A stretch of 61,404 nt of DNA. Source: an uncultured Prevotellaceae bacterium (lineage in GTDB: Bacteria > Bacteroidota > Bacteroidia > Bacteroidales > Bacteroidaceae). Each line of letters opens with the position of its first letter. The first letter of the stretch is position 1. The position numbers and the translations under genes were made by a program. The notes beneath the pieces were generated by a model. It made no database searches and was not told where the DNA came from. It saw nothing but the letters and a program-made list of their open reading frames with translations. The DNA is taken from positions 1-61,404 of the forward strand of contig CADAKX010000012.1 of the NCBI GenBank assembly GCA_902788605.1. Direction: 5' to 3'. Positions 17,215 to 24,664 of this stretch are shown piece by piece.

Positions 17215-17250
17215 AATCTTTAAATTTTAATTTGTTGGTTATTAATATCG

Positions 17251-18810
17251 TTATGATTCTTCATTCAGCACAGGCAGGGTGATGGTGAACTTGGTGCCCT
17301 TGCCATACTCGCTCTCGCACTTGATCTCGCCGTCGTGGAGGTTGATAATCTCCTTAACATAAGCCAGACCCAGACCGAAGCCCTTGACGTCGTGGACATT
17401 GCCGGTGTGGACACGGTAGAACTTGTCGAACACCTTCTTGACGCTGTCCTTGCGGATGCCCTGACCGTCGTCCTGGATGCTGAAGCACAGGTGCTCGCCC
17501 TCGTTCCAGGTGCGGATGTGGATATTGACAGGCTGGTCGGCCTTGCGATACTTCACCGCATTGTCGAGCAGGTTGGTGATGGCGTTCTGGAAGTGCACCT
17601 CGTCGACGAAGATGGCCGAGTCGATGGCCTCCACCTCGGTGGTGATCTTGCCACCCGTATGCTCTACGCGCAAGGTGAAGGTGGCTGCGGTCTGCTCGAG
17701 GAGTTCGTTGAGGTCGAGTTCCTTCTTCTTAAACGAGGTCGACTTGCGGTCGAACATCGACATCTGGAGCACTTTCTCCACGAGGAAACGCAGGCGGCGC
17801 GACTCGTCGCCAATGACGGTGCTCAGGTGCTTCATCATCGAGGGACTCTTGTTGACGCTCTCGTCGCCCAGCATCTGGGCGGCCAGCGAGATGCTAGAGA
17901 TGGGGGTCTTCAACTCGTGGGTCATGTTGTTGATGAAGTCGTTCTTGATCTCGGTATAGCGCTTCTGTCGGAAGATGATGACGATGGTAAAGACAAAGGT
18001 GATGAGCAGCACCACAGTGAAGATGACCGCGGGGATCATAAAGCGAATGCTCGAATAGATATACGAGTCCATGTCAGGGAAGTGGATCCTGACCACACCC
18101 ATTTTGGAAGAGGGATCGTTGCGGAACAGGGTCTGGGAATAGCTCCATTGCTCGCCCTTGGTCGAATAGTCGGGACAGCGATAGACCTCGCGGCCGTCGG
18201 CGGTGAGCACGCACAGGTGGTAGGGCATGTCGATGCCGTTGTTCTGGAGCTCCACGCTGATGTCCTGGTCGAGGAGCTTGAAGTTGACGCGCTCCTTGAG
18301 TGACTTCTCGCTGGCGGTATAGAGGATGTTATAGACCACCTCGTCGAGCAGGGCCTTCTGATAGACATAGCGGTTGCGCACGGCCTCCTGGAGTGACTTC
18401 GTGGCCTCGGACAACTGGTCCTTGTCGGTACGCATCATCATGGCCTTGGGGGTGTTGGCGGGCTTCGTCGTGAAGGTCTTGAGCTCAAACTCAGAATAGA
18501 ACGTGCCGTCGTCGGCCGAGACCGAGAACTGATGGGCGTGCTGGATGCTGCCGTCGAGTCCGTTGACGATGATAGAGTCCTGAGAGAAGGCGCGACGCTC
18601 CACGTCGTTGACGTCTTTCTCCAGGTAGCGCAGGGTCTCGTTCATCTCGAGGTTGCGCGATGCCTGATAGAGCGAACGGTTCACGCTCTCGTCGAACTGC
18701 TCTTTCTTCATCTTGGCAATCTCTTCGATGTAGGAAATCTGCATGTAGAGCAGTCCCAGGAACGAGAGTCCCATGATGATGGCAATGGTCCATATCGTAG
18801 ATTTCTTCAT
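17251..18810 (-). CDS. rprX: Sensor histidine kinase RprX
   Basis: A 519-residue membrane histidine kinase. It has an N-terminal transmembrane helix (about 7-26), a periplasmic sensor region (about 30-255), a second helix (FMIPAVIFTVVLLITFVFTIVIIF, about 257-280) and a HisKA domain with phospho-acceptor His298 in FINNMTHELKTPISS. The HATPase region has N box LLDNAVKYR, G1 DDGQGI and G2 GFGLGLAYVKEI. It phosphorylates RprY. The -7 element TATCTTTG is at 18839-18846. It lies downstream of fusA2 but is separated from it by a strong terminator. Confidence 0.92.
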   Translation of the reverse strand: MKKSTIWTIAIIMGLSFLGLLYMQISYIEEIAKMKKEQFDESVNRSLYQASRNLEMNETLRYLEKDVNDVERRAFSQDSIIVNGLDGSIQHAHQFSVSADDGTFYSEFELKTFTTKPANTPKAMMMRTDKDQLSEATKSLQEAVRNRYVYQKALLDEVVYNILYTASEKSLKERVNFKLLDQDISVELQNNGIDMPYHLCVLTADGREVYRCPDYSTKGEQWSYSQTLFRNDPSSKMGVVRIHFPDMDSYIYSSIRFMIPAVIFTVVLLITFVFTIVIIFRQKRYTEIKNDFINNMTHELKTPISSISLAAQMLGDESVNKSPSMMKHLSTVIGDESRRLRFLVEKVLQMSMFDRKSTSFKKKELDLNELLEQTAATFTLRVEHTGGKITTEVEAIDSAIFVDEVHFQNAITNLLDNAVKYRKADQPVNIHIRTWNEGEHLCFSIQDDGQGIRKDSVKKVFDKFYRVHTGNVHDVKGFGLGLAYVKEIINLHDGEIKCESEYGKGTKFTITLPVLNEES

Positions 18811-18838
18811 TTTCTGCTTCTTGTTTTTGTTGTTGGTG

Positions 18839-18846
18839 CAAAGATA
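18839..18846 (-). promoter_or_regulatory. rprX promoter (-7 element)
   Basis: TATCTTTG on the minus strand, 28 bp before the ATG. Upstream, AACTAAAAA (18908-18916) pairs perfectly with TTTTTAGTT (18922-18930), a possible regulatory hairpin or operator. Confidence 0.6.
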
Positions 18847-18944
18847 GAAATTATTTGGATTGGTGGGTGGTTTTAGTTAATGAATTTGGTTAAAATTTAG
18901 TGTTGTTAACTAAAAAACGGATTTTTAGTTTGAAATAATAAATT

Positions 18945-18979
18945 AAAAGAAAGAGGGCAAGCTTCTCAGCTCGCCCTCT
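18945..18979 (-). terminator. fusA2 terminator
   Basis: AGAGGGCAAGCT (18952-18963) pairs with AGCTCGCCCTCT (18968-18979) with one G-U pair and a 4-nt loop. On the minus strand it is followed by TTCTTTTAATTTATT. Confidence 0.8.
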
Positions 18980-19024
18980 CCATATGAAACCAATCTGTTA
19001 CTTTTATAATAAAAGTCGCTTGTT

Positions 19025-21184
19025 TTAATCCTCGTCTTTGAGCTCGGCCTCGTGCTCCTTGATAAGGGTCTGCTGGATATCGTTGGGTACCAGTTCGTAA
19101 GAAGCAAACTTGGTGGTGAACGATGCGCGACCGCCGGTGATAGAGCTCAGCGCAATAGAATAGTTAGAGAGCTCCTTCAAAGGTATCTTGGCAGCAAGCT
19201 TCTGGTAGCCAGCCTCAGAGTCCATACCCATGATGATGGCACGGCGTCCCTGCAGGTCGCTCATCACGTCGCCCATGTAGTCGGCAGGTACATAGACCTC
19301 GAGATCGTAGATAGGCTCCAGCACCTTAGGACCAGCCTCGCGGAAGGCGGCGCTGAAGGCGTTGCGTGCGGCAAGCATGAACGAAAGTTCGTTAGAATCA
19401 ACGGGGTGCATCTTACCGTCATAGACGATGACACGTACGTCGCGAGCGTAAGAACCGGTCAACGGACCCTGTTCCATGCGTTCCATCACACCCTTCAAGA
19501 TAGCGGGCATGAAGCGCATGTCGATGGCACCACCCACCACAGAGTTGATGAAGACGAGTTTGCCTCCCCATTCCAGGTCGATTTCTTCCTTGCCCTTGAT
19601 GTTCATCTTGAACTCCTGGCCATTGATCTTGAATGATGTGGGATCGGGCATGCCGTCGGCATAAGGCTCAACAATCAGGTGTACCTCACCAAACTGTCCG
19701 GCACCGCCTGACTGCTTCTTGTGACGATAGTCGGCACGGGCCATCTTGGTGATGGTCTCACGATAAGGAATCTTGGGCTCGATATACTCAATCTTAATCT
19801 TCTCGTTGTTCTCCATACGCCACTTCAGAGTGCGCAGGTGGAACTCTCCCTGACCATGAACGATGATCTGGCGAAGCTCCTTAGACTGCTCAACCACCCA
19901 TGTGGGATCTTCCTGGCGCATCTTGGTCAGAGCCACCATCATCTTCTCGGTCTCGGCTTCGTTGACAGCCTTGATGGCGCGAGAGTACTTAGAGTTGGGA
20001 TACTTGATGAAGTCGTAGCGCCACTCGCAGTCCTTGCCGTTGAGGGCATTGCCGGTCTTCACGTCCTTCAGCTTCACGGTACAGCCGATATCACCAGCCT
20101 TGAGCTCGTCAACGGGGATACGGTTGGCGCCAGCACAGGCATAGATGGTACCGATGCGCTCCTTAGAACCACGGTCGGCATTGGTCAGGTCGTCGCCACT
20201 CTTCACGGAGCCGCTCATCACCTTGAAATACTGTACCTCACCGATGTGAGGTTCAACGCCTGTCTTGAAGAAATAGAGTGATGCGGGACCGGCAGCGTCG
20301 GGGTTGATCTCCTCGCCACGGGTGTTGCGTACCTTGGGCATCTCGCTCACGAAGGGAACAACATTGCCCAGGAACTCCATCAAACGGCGCACGCCCATGT
20401 CCTTGCCTGCGCAGACGCAGAACACGGGGAAGATGCTGCGGGTAACCAGACCCTTGCGGATGCCTTCGCGCATCTCGTCCTCGGTCAGGCTCTCGCTCTC
20501 GAAGAACTTCTCCATCAGGGTATCGTCGTTGGCTGCAGCAGCCTCTACGAGGGCAGCGTGCAACTCTTTTGCTTTCTCCATCTCCTCGGCGGGAATCTCC
20601 TCGATGATGGGAGCACCGCCTTCTGGCTTCCATGAATATTTCTTCATCAGAAGCACATCAATCACGGCGTTGAAGTTGGCACCTGTGGCAATGGGATACT
20701 GCACGGGCACGCACTTGTCACCGTAAATCTCCTTCATGTTGGTAAGGATGGTGTCGAAGTCGCAGTTCTCCTTGTCCAACTGGTTCACCAGGAAGATCAC
20801 GGGCTTCTGCAACTTGTCGGTGTAGCGGAAGGCATTCTGGGTGCCTACCTCGGGGCCATACTGGCCATTAATGAGAATCACGGCCTGGTCGGTGACGTTG
20901 AGGGCGGTGATGGCACCACCTACGAAGTCGTCAGAACCTGGACAGTCGATGATATTGAGCTTCTTGTTGTTCCACTCTACATGAAAAACAGTAGAGAACA
21001 CCGAGTAGCCATATTCCTGTTCAACGGGGAAATAATCGCTCATGGTGTTCTTACCCTCTACGGTACCGCGGCGCTTGATGATGCCAGCTTCGTAGACCAT
21101 TGCTTCGGCAAGAGTAGTCTTGCCGCTACCCGCACTGCCAAGCAATGCAATGTTTTTGATTTCGTTGGTTTGATAAATCTTCAT
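19025..21184 (-). CDS. fusA2: EF-G paralogue EF-G2, GTPase-motif divergent
   Basis: A 719-residue translation factor with EF-G domain order. The start is placed at MKIYQTNEIKNIALLG; the longer upstream frame is ordinary AT-rich intergenic DNA. The P-loop is GSAGSGKT (16-23). The G3 motif reads DCPGSDDF (80-87) where canonical EF-G has DTPGHVDF, so the catalytic histidine is Ser84; G4 reads NQLD instead of NKxD. Domain III-V features are present (HGQGEFHLRTLKWRM; GGAGQFGEV). This matches the Bacteroides thetaiotaomicron EF-G2 protein, reported to support translation and gut colonisation without GTPase activity. It has its own terminator and is divergent from hemW. Confidence 0.85.
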   Translation of the reverse strand: MKIYQTNEIKNIALLGSAGSGKTTLAEAMVYEAGIIKRRGTVEGKNTMSDYFPVEQEYGYSVFSTVFHVEWNNKKLNIIDCPGSDDFVGGAITALNVTDQAVILINGQYGPEVGTQNAFRYTDKLQKPVIFLVNQLDKENCDFDTILTNMKEIYGDKCVPVQYPIATGANFNAVIDVLLMKKYSWKPEGGAPIIEEIPAEEMEKAKELHAALVEAAAANDDTLMEKFFESESLTEDEMREGIRKGLVTRSIFPVFCVCAGKDMGVRRLMEFLGNVVPFVSEMPKVRNTRGEEINPDAAGPASLYFFKTGVEPHIGEVQYFKVMSGSVKSGDDLTNADRGSKERIGTIYACAGANRIPVDELKAGDIGCTVKLKDVKTGNALNGKDCEWRYDFIKYPNSKYSRAIKAVNEAETEKMMVALTKMRQEDPTWVVEQSKELRQIIVHGQGEFHLRTLKWRMENNEKIKIEYIEPKIPYRETITKMARADYRHKKQSGGAGQFGEVHLIVEPYADGMPDPTSFKINGQEFKMNIKGKEEIDLEWGGKLVFINSVVGGAIDMRFMPAILKGVMERMEQGPLTGSYARDVRVIVYDGKMHPVDSNELSFMLAARNAFSAAFREAGPKVLEPIYDLEVYVPADYMGDVMSDLQGRRAIIMGMDSEAGYQKLAAKIPLKELSNYSIALSSITGGRASFTTKFASYELVPNDIQQTLIKEHEAELKDED

Positions 21185-21292
21185 AACTACTATAATTTTA
21201 GGTATTATCGGTTTAAATTGTTTTGTGGGTTCGAAATTAAGCATTTTCTGCGAAAACACCAAAGATTTTTCTTGGAAATTAAACAAAATTAG

Positions 21293-21300
21293 TAATTTTG
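21293..21300 (+). promoter_or_regulatory. hemW promoter (-7 element)
   Basis: TAATTTTG ends 8 bp before the hemW ATG (21309), giving a very short or absent leader. Confidence 0.6.
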
Positions 21301-21308
21301 TGCCCGTT

Positions 21309-22409
21309 ATGGCAGGAATCTACGTTCATATACCCTTTTGTAAGAGTCGTTGTGTGTATTGCGACTTCTATTCACAGACATCACTTGCCCTCAGACAGCG
21401 CTATGTTGATGCTGTTTGCAAAGAGGCCGAGATGCGTTCCTTATATATAAATGAACGCGTGCGCACTATATATATAGGTGGCGGTACTCCCTCTCAGCTC
21501 GAACCTCATCAACTGGCTCAAATACTCGGTGCGTTGGGGATGGCAGAGGAGGTCACTATCGAGATGAATTCCGATGATGTTACCCCAGACTTTGCCGAGC
21601 AGTTGGCTGGGTTGTCTGTCAACCGTGTGTCGATGGGGGCGCAGACCTTCAACGATGAGCGACTGCGTTTTTTGCGACGCCGTCATAGTGCGGCGCAGGT
21701 GCCGCAGGCTGTGCGAAGGCTGAGAGAGGCGGGCATCGGGAATATCAGCGTGGACCTGATGTACGGCTTCCCCAAAGAGACGATGGACGAGTGGATGCGT
21801 GATATCGATGCAGTGCTGGCGTTGCAGGTGGAGCATCTGTCGGCCTATGCCTTGCAGTATGAAGAGGGCACGCCGCTGTTCAGAATGCTGGAGAGAGGTG
21901 AGGTGAGCGAGATGGACGAGGAACTGGAACGGCAGATGTATTTTACGCTGAAGGATCGCCTGGAGGCGGCTGGCTATGAGCACTATGAAATCAGTAACTT
22001 TGCACGTCCGGGCTATCGTTCGCGTCACAATAGCAGTTATTGGCGCCAGGTGCCTTATCTGGGACTGGGGGCGGCAGCTCATTCGTTTGACGGCAAGAAC
22101 CGTCAATGGAATGTGGCCGACATCAATCGGTATATCGAGGGAATAGAGCAGGGGAGACCCGTGGTGGAGCATGAGACGCTGACACCGGATAACCACTATA
22201 ACGAGGTCGTGATGACAGCACTCCGTACGTGTGAGGGTATCGACACGGCGACCCTTGCCGATGACTATCACGACTACTGTCTCGCGCAAGCAAAGCCCTT
22301 CCTTGCAAATGGCTTGTTGGAGAATGATGGGACATGGCTACGCCTTACGCGCGAGGGACTTTTCGTGAGCGATATGGTGATGACGGCCCTAATGCGCGTG
22401 GAAGAATAA
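21309..22409 (+). CDS. hemW: HemW-type radical SAM protein (heme chaperone / CPO-like)
   Basis: A 366-residue radical SAM protein. The start at MAGIYVHIPFC places the cluster motif CKSRCVYC at Cys11/Cys15/Cys18, exactly as in HemW. YIGGGTPSQL, MNSDDVTP, RVSMGAQTFND and the C-terminal HemW domain (YLGLGAAAHSF, MTALRTCEGID) are also present. HemW binds and transfers heme; older annotations call it oxygen-independent coproporphyrinogen oxidase. It is divergent from fusA2 and convergent with the DUF4861 gene with only 25 bp between stops. Confidence 0.93.
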   Translation: MAGIYVHIPFCKSRCVYCDFYSQTSLALRQRYVDAVCKEAEMRSLYINERVRTIYIGGGTPSQLEPHQLAQILGALGMAEEVTIEMNSDDVTPDFAEQLAGLSVNRVSMGAQTFNDERLRFLRRRHSAAQVPQAVRRLREAGIGNISVDLMYGFPKETMDEWMRDIDAVLALQVEHLSAYALQYEEGTPLFRMLERGEVSEMDEELERQMYFTLKDRLEAAGYEHYEISNFARPGYRSRHNSSYWRQVPYLGLGAAAHSFDGKNRQWNVADINRYIEGIEQGRPVVEHETLTPDNHYNEVVMTALRTCEGIDTATLADDYHDYCLAQAKPFLANGLLENDGTWLRLTREGLFVSDMVMTALMRVEE

Positions 22410-22434
22410 TCGGGAAAGTTTTCTGCTTTGAGAC

Positions 22435-23658
22435 TTATCGGATGGTGACCTTAACGGGTGCTTCTATTTCGCGGCGCCATTCTTTAAGCCAGTCAAACCA
22501 ATCCTTTTTGTTATGCATGCCAAAATCCTCGTTATCAGAACAGTATGCTATCTTGTAGGATAGCTTATCGTTCTTTGTTTTGACCACAAAAGCATAGTTG
22601 TCCTTGTTGGCTGGCTGTTCGCTGACCAGGTGGTTCTTGGGGATGAAAATACCCAGTCCTACCGTCTCGCGTTTCCAGTTGACGGTGTCGCTGGCAGGGT
22701 AGTCGGTACCCCAGCAGCCGCGCAGTCCCTGATGGTCGCTGAATGCCTCTGAGTCCTTGATGTTGATGATGCCGGTGGATAGTGGTTCGATCTCCGTGGT
22801 GCCATTGGTGAATGGGATGATTGTGGCATCGACATCGGTGTCGCGATGACCGGCATATTGGGTATAGCGAATGGTCATCTCAACGTCTTGCTTGGATACA
22901 GGCAGGGGCCACTTGTAGTCGTTGACTTCGACGATGGTGCGCAACGGACCGTTGGCCACGATGCGCTGCGAGCGTGTCTCCACGGGTTCAATCATGGTGG
23001 GCTCTTGTCCGTTCCAACCTCTCAGGGCGCCCAGGCCAAAGGTGTTGCCCACCCACAGCACATCGTCACCATAGCCGGCAGTCTTCTGGTCGGGCTGGGT
23101 ATAGAACTGGGTGTCCTTAATCTCCAGGCGCTTGTGGTATTTGCCGTAGAGGTCGAGGGTCTGTCGCTTGTCGAAATAGATCCGGATGCCGTTGAGTTCG
23201 CTCTCAAAGGCGACACCGTGATGGTGCTGCATGGTGTATGAGTTGACATCACCGCGTGCCGTGATGCTCTCGATATAGAAGTCGTGCTTGTTTTTCTGCT
23301 TTACCTTCTCGTTGCGAATCACCATCTCGGCATAGACACGAGCAGGGTATTGGCGTGGTTTGCCCTCGCTGAATAGTGTTACCTTATAGGTCTTGGTCTC
23401 CTTGCCTTTGAGGTCGGTCAGAAAACAGAGTTCGTCGTTGGTATGATCGCGGTTCAGGTCGTCGAGTTGGCAGGGTATCTCTTGTTCGCCGGTTGTGACC
23501 AGTGCCGAACGTACGTTACCATAAGCTGACAGGGAAATGATAACGGGCTGGTCGGCTCGCGCGTTGTTTAGGGGGTTCGACACACTGACGGTCAGCGTTG
23601 TTTGGGCGGTTGCTGCCATGGGCAAGCATAGCGCCAGGAAAAGGGCGATTTGTTTCAT
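22435..23658 (-). CDS. Exported DUF4861 protein
   Basis: A 407-residue secreted protein that is a stand-alone DUF4861 domain. The start chosen is MKQIALFLALCLPMAATAQ, which gives a standard signal peptide; an upstream extension would precede it with non-hydrophobic sequence. Recognisable domain stretches are ISLSAYGNVRSALVTTGEQEIPCQLDDLN (N-terminal strand region), HHGVAFESELNGIRIYFDKRQTLDLYGK and RGCWGTDYPASDTV. DUF4861 usually accompanies pectin or uronate degradation; an enzymatic role is likely but unproven. The same domain occurs at the C-terminus of the GH105 protein at 26881-29181. A TATTTTTG -7 element lies at 23680-23687. Confidence 0.83.
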   Translation of the reverse strand: MKQIALFLALCLPMAATAQTTLTVSVSNPLNNARADQPVIISLSAYGNVRSALVTTGEQEIPCQLDDLNRDHTNDELCFLTDLKGKETKTYKVTLFSEGKPRQYPARVYAEMVIRNEKVKQKNKHDFYIESITARGDVNSYTMQHHHGVAFESELNGIRIYFDKRQTLDLYGKYHKRLEIKDTQFYTQPDQKTAGYGDDVLWVGNTFGLGALRGWNGQEPTMIEPVETRSQRIVANGPLRTIVEVNDYKWPLPVSKQDVEMTIRYTQYAGHRDTDVDATIIPFTNGTTEIEPLSTGIINIKDSEAFSDHQGLRGCWGTDYPASDTVNWKRETVGLGIFIPKNHLVSEQPANKDNYAFVVKTKNDKLSYKIAYCSDNEDFGMHNKKDWFDWLKEWRREIEAPVKVTIR

Positions 23659-23736
23659 TTTTTTTAGTTTAGAGTGTTGCAAAAATACGGAAATCATGGT
23701 CAAAAAGCAATTTGTTTTAAGAAAATTAGGTTAAAA

Positions 23737-23768
23737 TTTGGTTAATTCAATAATTTTTAGTACTTTTG
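23737..23768 (+). promoter_or_regulatory. Promoter of GldB-like gene
   Basis: TTTG (23737-23740), a 20-bp spacer, then TACTTTTG (23761-23768). A direct repeat GGTTAA (23729 and 23740) overlaps the -33 region. Confidence 0.7.
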
Positions 23769-23805
23769 TGGCCGAATTTAACAAAAGTAAAAACATTCAG
23801 CCCGC

Positions 23806-24591
23806 GTGCGAAGCCTATATATCATCGTGTTGTTTGTCCTGATGGCCTGTATCGGCTGTCAATGGCAATTGAAGCCTACCGACGAGAAATCCAATTCTGA
23901 CGAGGTAGTGCTGGCGCGTTTTGATAGGGCTGAGCGACTCTTCCTGACGACTGGCGACTTCGCTGCCTTGCAGCAGATGAAGACAGTCTATCCCATTGAG
24001 ACGCGCACGCTCATTGAGGATGTATTGCAACTGGGTTATGTTGACCAGGCAAACATCAATTCACGCCTTCTTTATTTCTTCCAGGATAGTACCTTGCAAA
24101 CGCTGTTGCTTGATGTCGAGGAGCAATATCACAATGTGAGCGACCTGAACGCCGACCTCACGCAGTCGTTCAAACGACTGGTGAAAATGGTGCCGGGACT
24201 GTCGATACCTCATGTCTACACGCAGATCGGTTCGCTAAACCAGAGCATCGTGGTGGGCGACTCGATGGTGGGCATCTCGCTGGACAAGTACTTGGGGCGC
24301 GACTATCCCATCTATCTGAAATATGGCTATAGCGAGCGCCAGCGCAAGATGATGACGCGACAGTATATCGTGCCAGACTGCTTGGCCTTCTATCTCTTGG
24401 GGCATTTCCCAATGACCGAGGAAGAGCGCGACTCTCTGCCTTTGCGCAATGCACATATGTCACGTATTCAGTATGTGGTCAACAAGGCCATGGGCCGACA
24501 GGTCTTTACTGCACCGGAAGTGATGCATGTCACCGATAGCATGAAACATCATCCGGAAGTGTCTGTCGTGCAGTTGCTGACAAACCGCTAA
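23806..24591 (+). CDS. GldB-like envelope lipoprotein
   Basis: A 261-residue lipoprotein starting at GTG, with lipobox MAC or IGC at Cys15/Cys19. The mature protein matches GldB, a gliding-motility/type IX-associated lipoprotein, in length and in family-like stretches: IPHVYTQIGSLNQSIVVGDSMVGISLDKYLG, and YSERQRKMMTRQYIVPDCLAFYLLGHFPM. In non-gliding Bacteroidales GldB-like proteins are retained with unclear function. The promoter is at 23737-23768 and the terminator at 24622-24650. GldB identity is by eye only. Confidence 0.65.
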   Translation: MRSLYIIVLFVLMACIGCQWQLKPTDEKSNSDEVVLARFDRAERLFLTTGDFAALQQMKTVYPIETRTLIEDVLQLGYVDQANINSRLLYFFQDSTLQTLLLDVEEQYHNVSDLNADLTQSFKRLVKMVPGLSIPHVYTQIGSLNQSIVVGDSMVGISLDKYLGRDYPIYLKYGYSERQRKMMTRQYIVPDCLAFYLLGHFPMTEEERDSLPLRNAHMSRIQYVVNKAMGRQVFTAPEVMHVTDSMKHHPEVSVVQLLTNR

Positions 24592-24621
24592 ACAGTGATA
24601 ATTATTGGATAAAAAAATGTA

Positions 24622-24650
24622 AATCCCTACGCTATGTGGGGATTTTTTTT
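24622..24650 (+). terminator. Terminator of GldB-like gene
   Basis: AATCCC (24622-24627) pairs with GGGATT (24638-24643), followed by a T8 run. The T run overlaps the start of the next promoter (TATCTTTG, 24651-24658). Confidence 0.7.
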
Positions 24651-24658
24651 TATCTTTG
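24651..24658 (+). promoter_or_regulatory. DPP-IV gene promoter (-7 element)
   Basis: TATCTTTG ends 6 bp before the ATG at 24665, a near-leaderless arrangement, directly abutting the upstream terminator. Confidence 0.65.
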
Positions 24659-24664
24659 CACCGT

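Noticed and set aside
21185-21286. 34-residue N-terminal extension of EF-G2
   Set aside because: The sequence is AT-rich intergenic DNA lacking any EF-G homology before MKIYQTNEIKNIALLG, and the divergent hemW promoter occupies it.
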